NCBI RefSeq assembly: GCF_002104765.1
Contig: NZ_NCXM01000001.1
Span: forward strand, 124,001-188,000
Source of the DNA: Mycolicibacterium vulneris
Lineage (GTDB): Bacteria; Actinomycetota; Actinomycetes; Mycobacteriales; Mycobacteriaceae
Length of the DNA: 64,000 nucleotides
Direction of reading: 5' to 3'
The notes beneath the pieces were generated by a model that saw only the letters and a list, made by a program, of their open reading frames with translations, had not been told where the DNA came from and searched no databases. The position numbers were made by a program, and so were the translations under genes. Shown here piece by piece: positions 44,916-52,665 of the stretch (the first letter of the stretch is position 1; every line of letters starts with the position of its first letter).

Positions 44916-46274
44916 CTATTCTCGCGAGACCGCGCCGACACGGCCGCGCGATCGCGCGAGGAAGTACAGCCCGATCACCACCGCCCAGGACAGCAGGCTG
45001 AGCCAGAGCTGGCTGCGCGCCGTGTGATCGAACGCCATTTGCACCAGCACGGCGGTGATTCCGGTCAGCGTGAGAATCGACAGCACCGGGTAGAACCACA
45101 TCTTCACCGTCAGTTTTTCCGCCGGTGTGCGGCGGCGCAGGATGATCTGCGACAGGGCGATCAGCCAATAGACGAACAATATGATGGCGCCGGATGAGTT
45201 GAGCAGGAAGAGGAACACCGTGTTGGGCGCGACCCGCGCCATGATGACGCATCCGAACCCGACCGCCGACGAACACAAGATCGCGAAGTGGGGAACGCCG
45301 CGCCCGCTCAGTTTGACCAGCCGCGTCGGCGCCTCGCCCCGCTCGGCGAGCACGAACAGCATGCGCGACGCGGTGTAGAGACCGGAGTTGAGGCAGGACA
45401 GCACCGCGGTCAGGACGACGGCGTTCATCACCTGATCGGCGCCGGAAAGCCCCATGTGTTTGAGCGCGGCCACGTACGGCGAGGCGCCGAGTTCGACGGA
45501 GTCCCAGGGCAACAGCACCACGAGCAGGAAGACCGAACCGACGAAGAAGATCCCGATGCGGGCCACGACCGACCGGGTGGCCTTCTGCACCGCGAGCTCG
45601 GGGTGGCGGCTTTCGGCGGCCGCGACGGTGACGATCTCGGCGCCCACCATGGAGAAGATCACCACCACGATGGCGGCGAACACCGCGCCGACCCCGTGCG
45701 GAAAGAATCCGCCGTGCGCGCCCAAATTGGCCAGACCGCCATGATGGCCCGGCACCAATCCCACGACGTAGGCCGTCCCCACCGCCAAAAAGATCACGAT
45801 CGTCGCGACTTTGATTCCGGCGAACCAGAATTCGAATTCGCCGAAGGACGACACCGAGAACAGATTGGTCGCGGTCATCAACAGCATCAGGCACAGCGAC
45901 AGCAGCCACAGCGGCGCATGGAACCAGTAGTTGAGCACCTTGCCCCCGGCGACCGCCTCGAAGCCCACCACGATCACCCAGAAGTACCAATACAGCCAGG
46001 CGGCCGAGAATCCCGCCCAGCCGCCCAGGGCCTTGGCCGCGTAGTCGGCGAACGATCCGGTCGACGGGTTGGCGGCCGCCATCTCGCCCAGCATCCGCAT
46101 CACCAGGACTATCAGCAGGCCGCAGAGGGCGTAGGTGAGGAACGCGGCCGGGCCGGTGTCCTTGATCACCACACCGGACCCGACGAACAGGCCGGCGCCG
46201 ATCACGCCGCCGAGGGCGATCATGCTGAGCTGCCGCTGCGACAGTCCTTGGCGCAGTTGTGGATTGCTAGCCAT
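44916..46274 (-). CDS. gabP: Amino acid permease, GabP-like
   Basis: A 452-residue APC-superfamily transporter with twelve helices. The signature is SQRQLSMIALGGVIGAGLFVGSG, with FSMVGAEIVTVAAAESRHPE in helix 6 and VLSCLNSGLYTASRMLFVLAERG. It resembles GABA permeases (Rv0522) and other amine/amino acid exchangers; the exact substrate cannot be read. The gene order next to the Rv0523c-like gene is ancestral, now interrupted by the 41.7-44.9 kb insert. Confidence 0.85.
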   Translation of the reverse strand: MASNPQLRQGLSQRQLSMIALGGVIGAGLFVGSGVVIKDTGPAAFLTYALCGLLIVLVMRMLGEMAAANPSTGSFADYAAKALGGWAGFSAAWLYWYFWVIVVGFEAVAGGKVLNYWFHAPLWLLSLCLMLLMTATNLFSVSSFGEFEFWFAGIKVATIVIFLAVGTAYVVGLVPGHHGGLANLGAHGGFFPHGVGAVFAAIVVVIFSMVGAEIVTVAAAESRHPELAVQKATRSVVARIGIFFVGSVFLLVVLLPWDSVELGASPYVAALKHMGLSGADQVMNAVVLTAVLSCLNSGLYTASRMLFVLAERGEAPTRLVKLSGRGVPHFAILCSSAVGFGCVIMARVAPNTVFLFLLNSSGAIILFVYWLIALSQIILRRRTPAEKLTVKMWFYPVLSILTLTGITAVLVQMAFDHTARSQLWLSLLSWAVVIGLYFLARSRGRVGAVSRE

Positions 46275-46331
46275 TCCGGACCACGCTTGTTACCACAGCA
46301 CATCGGTGACCCAGATGCCAAGCGGCGTGGC

Positions 46332-47681
46332 CTAAAGGTACAGGTCGCGATCGCGGATCAGGGCCGTGGCGATCACACTGATGACCGCTGTCGCAACCAG
46401 ATACCCGCACGCCAGCCACGGCGCGCCGCCGAGCGCTATCAGCGCGGTCAAGATCATCGGGGTGACCCCGGAGGCGTAGATGCCCGAGACCTGGTAGACG
46501 AACGACAATCCCGTGTAGCGCGTGTTCGTGGGATACAGCGCGGAGTACAGCGTGCCCTGTGCGCCGTAGAACAGCGCGTGCACCGCGCCGAACACGACGA
46601 TCATCGCCAGCCCGAACCACACCAGGTCCTTGGTGCCGAAAAGGGCGAACGCCGGAAAGGCCGCCAGGCCGTAGCAAGCGATGCCGGCCAGATACACCCG
46701 CCGCGCACCGAAGCGCTCGGTCAGTCGGCCCGACACCGGCAGTAGCACCGCCATCACCAGCGCGGCGATGGTCACCACCACCAGCACCGACACCCGATTC
46801 AGCCCCAGGGCGCCCGTGGCGTAACTGATGGCGAAAACACCCCAGGTGTTGAATGCCGAGCCCTCCGCCCACCGCGACAGCAGGCCCAGCACGGTGTTGC
46901 GCCGCGACCGCGGCTCACGGACGATGTCGCGGATCGGCACGGTGGACGCGGCCTGCAGGTCCTGCAGTTCGCGGAACGCCGGTGTCTCGTCGACCCGTAG
47001 CCGGACCAGGATGCCGATCACGACCAGCAACAGACTCAGCAGGAAGCCGATGCGCCAGCCGTAGGAGAGGAACCGCGCCGGCCCCAAAACGACTTGCAGG
47101 GAAGCGAATATGCCGGTGCCCAGGGCCAGGCCCAGCGCCAAACCGATTTGCGGGATCGCCCCGAAGCGGCCGCGCCGGTCACCGGGGCTGTGTTCGACGG
47201 CCAGCAGCACCGCCCCGCCCCACTCGCCGCCGAGCGCGAAACCCTGCAGTACCCGCAGGACCAGCAGCAGCACCGGCGCCCAGGCGCCGATCTGCGCGGC
47301 CGTGGGCAATACCCCGATCAGTGCCGTCGCGCCGCCCATGATGAGCATGGTCAGCGCCAGGCTGCGCTTGCGACCGATCCGGTCGCCGATGTGGCCGAAC
47401 ACCAGGCCGCCGATGGGCCGCATGACGAACCCGACGGCGAAGGTCGCGAACGCCAATAGTGTTCCCACCAAAGAAGTCTCGTTGGGAAAGAACACCTTGT
47501 TGAACACCAGGCCGGCCGCGGTGGCGTACAGGAAGAAGTCGTACCACTCGACCGTGGTGCCCAGCAGGCTCGCCGCGACGACGATGCGCAACCGCCGGCG
47601 CTGCTGCTCGGCGGATTCGTCGACCGCGTCGGGCACCGCAATCCCGGCGTCGGGCGCGGCGGCGGGCAAGGTCGCTGCCAT
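46332..47681 (-). CDS. MFS transporter, metabolite:H+ symporter (MHS) family
   Basis: A 449-residue twelve-helix MFS protein starting at ATG 47679-47681, 5 bp after ssuD; an in-frame ATG at 47756 lies inside ssuD. MHS-type signatures are LLGTTVEWYDFFLYATAAGLVF, FVMRPIGGLVFGHIGDRIGRK and LQGFALGGEWGGAVLLAVEHSP. Relatives move betaines, dicarboxylates or aromatic acids with protons. Coupling to ssuD suggests it may import an organosulfonate, in place of the usual SsuABC system (inference). Confidence 0.85.
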   Translation of the reverse strand: MAATLPAAAPDAGIAVPDAVDESAEQQRRRLRIVVAASLLGTTVEWYDFFLYATAAGLVFNKVFFPNETSLVGTLLAFATFAVGFVMRPIGGLVFGHIGDRIGRKRSLALTMLIMGGATALIGVLPTAAQIGAWAPVLLLVLRVLQGFALGGEWGGAVLLAVEHSPGDRRGRFGAIPQIGLALGLALGTGIFASLQVVLGPARFLSYGWRIGFLLSLLLVVIGILVRLRVDETPAFRELQDLQAASTVPIRDIVREPRSRRNTVLGLLSRWAEGSAFNTWGVFAISYATGALGLNRVSVLVVVTIAALVMAVLLPVSGRLTERFGARRVYLAGIACYGLAAFPAFALFGTKDLVWFGLAMIVVFGAVHALFYGAQGTLYSALYPTNTRYTGLSFVYQVSGIYASGVTPMILTALIALGGAPWLACGYLVATAVISVIATALIRDRDLYL

Positions 47682-47686
47682 GGCCG

Positions 47687-48832
47687 TCAGTGCGCCGAGG
47701 CGACCGCGAACGGCGTCGCCGCTGCCGGGTGCGATTGGCGGTTGGGGTGCCGCCACAAGCCCATCCGTTCGAGCAGCGGCAGGACGCCCTCACCGAACCA
47801 GTAGGCCTCTTCCAGATGCGGATATCCCGACAAGATGAAGTGGCTGATGCCCAGTTTGGCGTATTCGGCCAGCCGCTCGGCGACCTCGGCGTGCGAGCCG
47901 ACGAGGGCCGTGCCCGCTCCCCCGCGAACCAGGCCCACCCCGGCCCACAGGTTGGGCGCGACCAGCAGTTTACTGCTGTTGCCGCCGTGCAGGTCCAGCA
48001 TGCGGCGCTGGCCTTCGGATTCGCTGCGCGCCAGGCTGGCCTGCACCCGCTCGACGTCGGCCGGGTCGATCGCGGCCAGCAACCGGTCGGCCTCGGCCCA
48101 CGCCTCGGCGGCCGTGTCGCGGCTGATCACGTGAATCCGCAAGCCGTACTGCAGGATGCGGCCGGCATCGACGGCCAGTCCGCGGACCCAGTCGAGCTTC
48201 TTGGCGACCGCGGTCGGCGGCTCGCCCCAGGTGAGATACACGTCGGAGTGCTTGGCCGCCACCGGTCCGGCGGCTGCCGACGACCCGCCGAAGAACACCG
48301 CCGGGATCGGGTCGGGCGGGTTATTCAGCTGGGCGCCCTCAACTTGAATGTGTTCTCCCGCAAAGCTAACCGGCTCCCTAGAGGTCCACAGCTGGCGCAC
48401 CACGTGCAAGAATTCGGCGGTGCGGGCGTAGCGCGCCTCCTTGTCCAGGAAGTCCCCGTAGGCCCGTTGCTCGTGCGGTTCGCCGCCGGTGACGACATTG
48501 AGCAGCAGCCGCCCCTCCGAGTGCCGCTGGAACGTGCCGGCCATCTGCGCGGCCAGGGTCGGACTCAGCATCCCGGGACGAAACGCAACCAAGAACTTCA
48601 GCGTCTCGGTCGATTCGACCAGCATCGCCGTCGTCAACCACGCGTCCTCACACCACAATCCGGTGGGCGTGAGGACGGCTTCGAAACCGTTGTCCTCGGC
48701 GGCCGTGCAGATCTGGTGCAGATACTTCAGCGTGGCCGGCCGGTCGCCGGACATGGCGGTACCGTGTCCGCCCGCGACCAGATTCCGCGAATCGCCGTAG
48801 GTCGGCAGAAACCAATGAAACGCGAGACTCAA
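47687..48832 (-). CDS. ssuD: FMNH2-dependent alkanesulfonate monooxygenase SsuD
   Basis: A 381-residue luciferase-like TIM-barrel flavin monooxygenase, the same length as E. coli SsuD. It contains FHWFLPTYGDSRNL, EAVLTPTGLWCEDAW with the conserved Cys, KFLVAFRPGMLSPT, LLLNVVTGGEPHEQRAYG, VFFGGSSAAAG, LWAGVGLVRGGAGTALVG and FILSGYPHLEEAYWFGE. It releases sulfite from alkanesulfonates. The start is TTG 48830-48832 with GAGGA 7 bases upstream. An FMN reductase is not adjacent. Confidence 0.92.
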   Translation of the reverse strand: MSLAFHWFLPTYGDSRNLVAGGHGTAMSGDRPATLKYLHQICTAAEDNGFEAVLTPTGLWCEDAWLTTAMLVESTETLKFLVAFRPGMLSPTLAAQMAGTFQRHSEGRLLLNVVTGGEPHEQRAYGDFLDKEARYARTAEFLHVVRQLWTSREPVSFAGEHIQVEGAQLNNPPDPIPAVFFGGSSAAAGPVAAKHSDVYLTWGEPPTAVAKKLDWVRGLAVDAGRILQYGLRIHVISRDTAAEAWAEADRLLAAIDPADVERVQASLARSESEGQRRMLDLHGGNSSKLLVAPNLWAGVGLVRGGAGTALVGSHAEVAERLAEYAKLGISHFILSGYPHLEEAYWFGEGVLPLLERMGLWRHPNRQSHPAAATPFAVASAH

Positions 48833-48861
48833 TTCACAATCCTCTTTCGCTCCGCTTTCGC

Positions 48862-48875
48862 CCCTGTGCACAGGG
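48862..48875. promoter_or_regulatory. Perfect palindrome upstream of ssuD
   Basis: CCCTGTGCACAGGG is a 14-bp perfect palindrome 29 bp before the ssuD TTG. It is a candidate operator for sulfur-source control. Confidence 0.5.
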
Positions 48876-49053
48876 ACTCCATCCTGCTGAAGTCGGCGCC
48901 GGCGAGGGAGGGTTGAAACCTGCGAGATTGCATCCCCGGCCGGACACCGCCTGCACCGCCGGAGCCGCCGGCCGCGCGCGCCGGGCCGCAACGGCGAGGC
49001 GACGGGCGGGCGGCTGGCAGCACCGCGTCTCCCGCTGTCCCAGAAGGCAATAC

Positions 49054-49278
49054 GATCGCAATAATTCGGGCGGCGGCAACCGGCGGATTCGGCGCTACGA
49101 TGATCACGATCTCGTGCGATACCGCAACTCGGCGCCGGCGCCGGCCGCACTGGGCGACGGGCCGGACGGCCGAAAAGATCACCGCTTCGGCACCGGAAGA
49201 TCACGTCAGATCACACAATGCTTCCAATACGGCGTGGCTCGGCGGGTAATCCCCGCTCAGCGCGGCATTATTGCGATC
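49054..49278. repeat. 12-bp inverted repeat ATTATTGCGATC, two distant arms
   Basis: The arms are 49054-49065 (minus orientation) and 49267-49278 (plus), the second directly abutting the esterase ATG. The left arm also overlaps two GCAATA direct repeats 11 bp apart (49047 and 49058). Confidence 0.5.
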
Positions 49279-50142
49279 ATGCCTGACCTCACACGCCGAG
49301 CGGTGCTCCGGATGGGCGCCGGTGCCAGCCTCGGAGCCGCCGGCGTGCTCACCTTCAGCTCCCTGCTGGCTCCGGCCGCCTCGCGCGCCGCGACGCTGCC
49401 GCAGGCGCCCGCGCCGTTCGAACCGCCGACGGCGGGCAAGGCCCTGCCGACCCGGCTCACCGGGTCGTTCGTGTCGGCGGCCCGCGGGGGGATCAAGACC
49501 AACTACGTGATCGCCATGCCGCCGGGCCAGACCGGCTCGCTGCGTCCGGTGATCGCACTGCACGGCGTGGACGGGGATGCCAACCAGATGCTCGACATGG
49601 GCGTCCCGGACGGGCTGGCCCAACTGGCCAAGGAGGGCAAGCCGCCGTTCGCGGTGGTCGGCGTCGACGGCGGCAACACGTACTGGCACAAAAGGACTTC
49701 CGGCGAGGACTCCGGTGCCATGGTGCTCGACGAGCTGCTGCCGATGCTGTCCACCATGGGCTTCGACACCTCCCGGGTCGGTTTCATGGGGTGGTCGATG
49801 GGCGGATACGGGGCGCTTCGCCTGGGCGCCAAGCTGGGGCCGGCACGGACCGCCGGCATCTGCGCGATCAGCCCGGCGCTGTACACCTCCTATCCGCTGA
49901 GTGCGCCGGGTGCTTTCGACAGCAACGACGACTTCGTGCAGAACAGCGTGCTGGGCCTGCCGGCGCTGAATGCGATTCCGCTGCGCGTGGACTGCGGCAA
50001 CTTCGACCGTTTCTATTTCGCCACAAAGCAATTCGTCTACCAGCTGAAGACCCAACCGGCGGGCAGCTTCTCTCTCGGCGGACACGACGTCGCCTACTGG
50101 CGCAGCCAACTGCCCGGTGAACTGGCCTGGATGGCGACCTAG
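49279..50142 (+). CDS. Tat-exported esterase-family protein (Rv0519c-like)
   Basis: A 287-residue alpha/beta hydrolase of the esterase-D/antigen-85-like type. Residues 1-37 form a twin-arginine signal (LTRRAVLRMGAG, then a long Ala-rich hydrophobic stretch ending APAASRAAT). The nucleophile elbow is GFMGWSMGGYGALR, and the His is probably in SLGGHDVAYWRSQLP. ATG 49279 sits at the end of an inverted repeat. The substrate is unknown; extracytoplasmic lipid or polysaccharide ester hydrolysis is plausible. It is followed 9 bp later by an acyltransferase. Confidence 0.85.
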   Translation: MPDLTRRAVLRMGAGASLGAAGVLTFSSLLAPAASRAATLPQAPAPFEPPTAGKALPTRLTGSFVSAARGGIKTNYVIAMPPGQTGSLRPVIALHGVDGDANQMLDMGVPDGLAQLAKEGKPPFAVVGVDGGNTYWHKRTSGEDSGAMVLDELLPMLSTMGFDTSRVGFMGWSMGGYGALRLGAKLGPARTAGICAISPALYTSYPLSAPGAFDSNDDFVQNSVLGLPALNAIPLRVDCGNFDRFYFATKQFVYQLKTQPAGSFSLGGHDVAYWRSQLPGELAWMAT

Positions 50143-50151
50143 CCCACGCAG

Positions 50152-52317
50152 ATGACACTTCGGGAGGAATCAGTCGCCGGCAGCCCAAACGTCGTGGAGC
50201 GGCGGACTTCCCGAAGCGGATTCCGGCCCGACATCGAGGGGCTGCGTGCCGTTGCGGTGATCGCGGTCGTGCTCTACCACGCGGGCATCCCCGGAATCAC
50301 CGGCGGCTACATCGGCGTGGACGTCTTTTTCGTCATCTCCGGCTTCCTCATCACCGGGCTGCTCTTTCGCGAGGCGAGCACCACGAATACCGTTCGGCTG
50401 GGCCGGTTTTACGGTGCCCGCGCCCGGCGGCTGCTGCCGGCCGCGGCCATCGTCGGCACCATTACCGCGATCGGTGCGGCCGCGGTGCTGCCCCCGCTGC
50501 AGGCGCGCAGCGTGTTCCTCGACGGCATCGCCAGCGCGCTCTACGTCGGCAACTACCGGTTCGCGCAGCGGGGCACCGACTACCTGGCTTCCGACGCCCC
50601 GTCGCCGTTCCAGCACTACTGGTCGCTGGGGGTGGAAGAACAGTTCTACCTGGTGTGGCCGGTGCTGATCATCGCCGTCGCCTGGTCGGTCCGGCGCATC
50701 CCCCACCTTCGCGGGGCCGCGACGCGCGCGACCCCGCATGCGGTGGTACTCGCGGTGGTCGCCGCGGCGTCGTTGACGGCCGGCGCACTGTGGACCCGAA
50801 CCTCGCCGTCGTGGGCGTTCTTCTCGCTGCCGACCCGCGCCTGGGAACTGGCTGCCGGTGGCCTGGTGGCCCTGTCGCTGCAGCAGTGGCGCCGGCTGTC
50901 GCTGCGAACCGCGTCGATCGCCGGCTGGGGTGGCCTCGCGTTGATCCTGCTGACCTGCACCCAACTCAACTCCCACACCCCGTATCCCGGCACCGAGGCG
51001 CTGCTGCCGGTGCTGGGCACCGCGCTGATCATCGGCGGCGGCGCGGTCACCGGCGGGCTCGGGCCCGGTCGCCTGCTGTGCCGGCCGGGGATGCGCGCCA
51101 TCGGCCGGATCTCGTATTCGTGGTACCTGTGGCACTGGCCGGTGCTGCTGCTGATGCCCGCGCTGCTCGGCGAGCCCGCGGGGCTGCCGGCCAGGCTCAG
51201 CGCCACGGCCGTCTCCGCCGGGTTCGCCGTCATCACCCTGCACCTGGTGGAGAACCCGGGCCGCTTCGCCGCGGCGCTGCGCCGGTCGGCGAAAGTCAGC
51301 CTGGCCGTGGCGGGCGGCGCCAGTGCCGCCACCGCGTGCGCATGCATGCTGCTGCTCAACGTGATCCCGGCCCCGGTCGGCCACGGGGTGGCCGCCCCGC
51401 GCGCCAACATCATTACGACGCCCCCGGCCAACGTCCCCGCCGTCACCCCGCAGGAGGCGGCGGTGCGTCAGGCGTTCGACCAGGCGCGCGTGGCGCTCGC
51501 GGCGGCCGTCGGCCTGCGAGCCGTCCCGTCGAACCTGGACCCACCGCTGGACAAGGCGCCCGCCGACAAGGCCACCGTGTTCGTCAACGGCTGCGTACGC
51601 TCCTGGCGCGACGTCGGACAAAGCGAGTGCGCGACGGGCGACACCGCCTCGCCGACCACCGTCGCCCTGATCGGCGACTCGCACGCCGCCATGTGGAATC
51701 CGGCCTTCGAGCAGCTCGCCGAGCAGCGGCACTGGCGGCTGGAGACGCTGGCCAAAGTGACCTGCCCGCTGCAGGACCTGCACATCACCAGCCCGTATCT
51801 GGGCCGCGAGTACGTCGAGTGCGAACAGTGGCGCACCCAGATCATGGGCCGGATGAACGCCGAACACCCGCGGCTGATCGTGCTGGACATGAGTCGGCGC
51901 TACGGCGGGGACTTCGGCTTCACCTCCTACGACCCGGCGTGGATCGACTCCCTGGGACGCACCGTGGCGCAGGTGCGCGCCACCGGAGCGACCGTCCTGG
52001 TACTGGGGCCCGCCCCCGACCCGCATTCGTCCGCGCCGACGTGCCTATCCGCCCACCTCGATGACGTGAACGCTTGTACGCCAACCAAACCCGCGGCGGT
52101 AGACGGCGACGGGATCGCCGCCGAGCAGGCGGCGACGGCCCGCAGCGGCGGCCACTACGCCGATTTGACCGACATGTTCTGCACCCCCGACCGCTGCCCC
52201 ATCGTCGTCGGCAACACCCTGGTGTTCCGCGACGACAACCATGTGACAACCGAATACGCGCAGTTGGTGGCACCGCTGATGGGTGCGCTCGCGGACCGCG
52301 CCCTGGCGAACGGGTGA
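50152..52317 (+). CDS. OafA/YrhL-type acyltransferase fused to an SGNH domain
   Basis: A 721-residue membrane enzyme. Residues about 24-410 form the acyltransferase-3 membrane domain of about ten helices, starting FRPDIEGLRAVAVIAVVLYH (catalytic His) and GVDVFFVISGFLITGLL. Residues about 500-720 form an extracytoplasmic SGNH domain with ALIGDSHAAMWNPAF (Ser) and FRDDNHVTTEYA (Asp/His). The family O-acylates surface polysaccharides or lipids. It begins 9 bp after the Tat esterase and is probably co-transcribed with it. Confidence 0.9.
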   Translation: MTLREESVAGSPNVVERRTSRSGFRPDIEGLRAVAVIAVVLYHAGIPGITGGYIGVDVFFVISGFLITGLLFREASTTNTVRLGRFYGARARRLLPAAAIVGTITAIGAAAVLPPLQARSVFLDGIASALYVGNYRFAQRGTDYLASDAPSPFQHYWSLGVEEQFYLVWPVLIIAVAWSVRRIPHLRGAATRATPHAVVLAVVAAASLTAGALWTRTSPSWAFFSLPTRAWELAAGGLVALSLQQWRRLSLRTASIAGWGGLALILLTCTQLNSHTPYPGTEALLPVLGTALIIGGGAVTGGLGPGRLLCRPGMRAIGRISYSWYLWHWPVLLLMPALLGEPAGLPARLSATAVSAGFAVITLHLVENPGRFAAALRRSAKVSLAVAGGASAATACACMLLLNVIPAPVGHGVAAPRANIITTPPANVPAVTPQEAAVRQAFDQARVALAAAVGLRAVPSNLDPPLDKAPADKATVFVNGCVRSWRDVGQSECATGDTASPTTVALIGDSHAAMWNPAFEQLAEQRHWRLETLAKVTCPLQDLHITSPYLGREYVECEQWRTQIMGRMNAEHPRLIVLDMSRRYGGDFGFTSYDPAWIDSLGRTVAQVRATGATVLVLGPAPDPHSSAPTCLSAHLDDVNACTPTKPAAVDGDGIAAEQAATARSGGHYADLTDMFCTPDRCPIVVGNTLVFRDDNHVTTEYAQLVAPLMGALADRALANG

Positions 52318-52384
52318 GCGGGGATGAACTTCTCAAGGTTGACCAACGTCAGATCAGTGAAGGGTTTTTGGAGGTTCTAGGGTC

Positions 52385-52501
52385 ATGTCTCCGCTGTTGC
52401 TGGTCTGCATCGCAGTAGCCGCGCCCTTCGCCGGGATCGCCTTCCTGCACGTGCAGGACCGCTTGGAGCGCTGGGACTACGAGCGGCACGCCAACGACTG
52501 A
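52385..52501 (+). CDS. 38-residue single-helix membrane peptide
   Basis: ATG 52385 is preceded by GGAGG with a 10-base gap. The product begins MSPLLLVCIAVAAPFAGIAF (one membrane helix) and continues LHVQDRLERWDYERHAND (charged, cytoplasmic side), stopping at TGA 52501. Such small proteins are easily missed in annotation. It lies between the acyltransferase fusion and the large regulator, with its own ribosome site. Confidence 0.72.
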   Translation: MSPLLLVCIAVAAPFAGIAFLHVQDRLERWDYERHAND

Positions 52502-52665
52502 GACCGGTCGTGGCAGAAGCTTCGCTTTCGTAAGTCGGCGCAGCGCCGGCCGGTTTGTACGCCATTGTGCTGATGTTTTCGCCTCGCCGCGCCCCCATGC
52601 TGGCTAACATGATCAAAATTGATCCGCCGGCGGATATGCCACTGCTGACATGGAGCGAGCAGAGC

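Larger units (their letters stand above)
48833..49278. other. 446-bp divergent regulatory region (ssuD / Tat esterase)
   Basis: No gene is supported. The region holds a 14-bp palindrome near ssuD, GCAATA direct repeats and a 12-bp inverted repeat reaching the esterase ATG. I recognise no known riboswitch. Confidence 0.55.

Noticed and set aside
48833..49278. Riboswitch upstream of ssuD
   Set aside because: No conserved SAM or other riboswitch core could be recognised; only palindromes were found.
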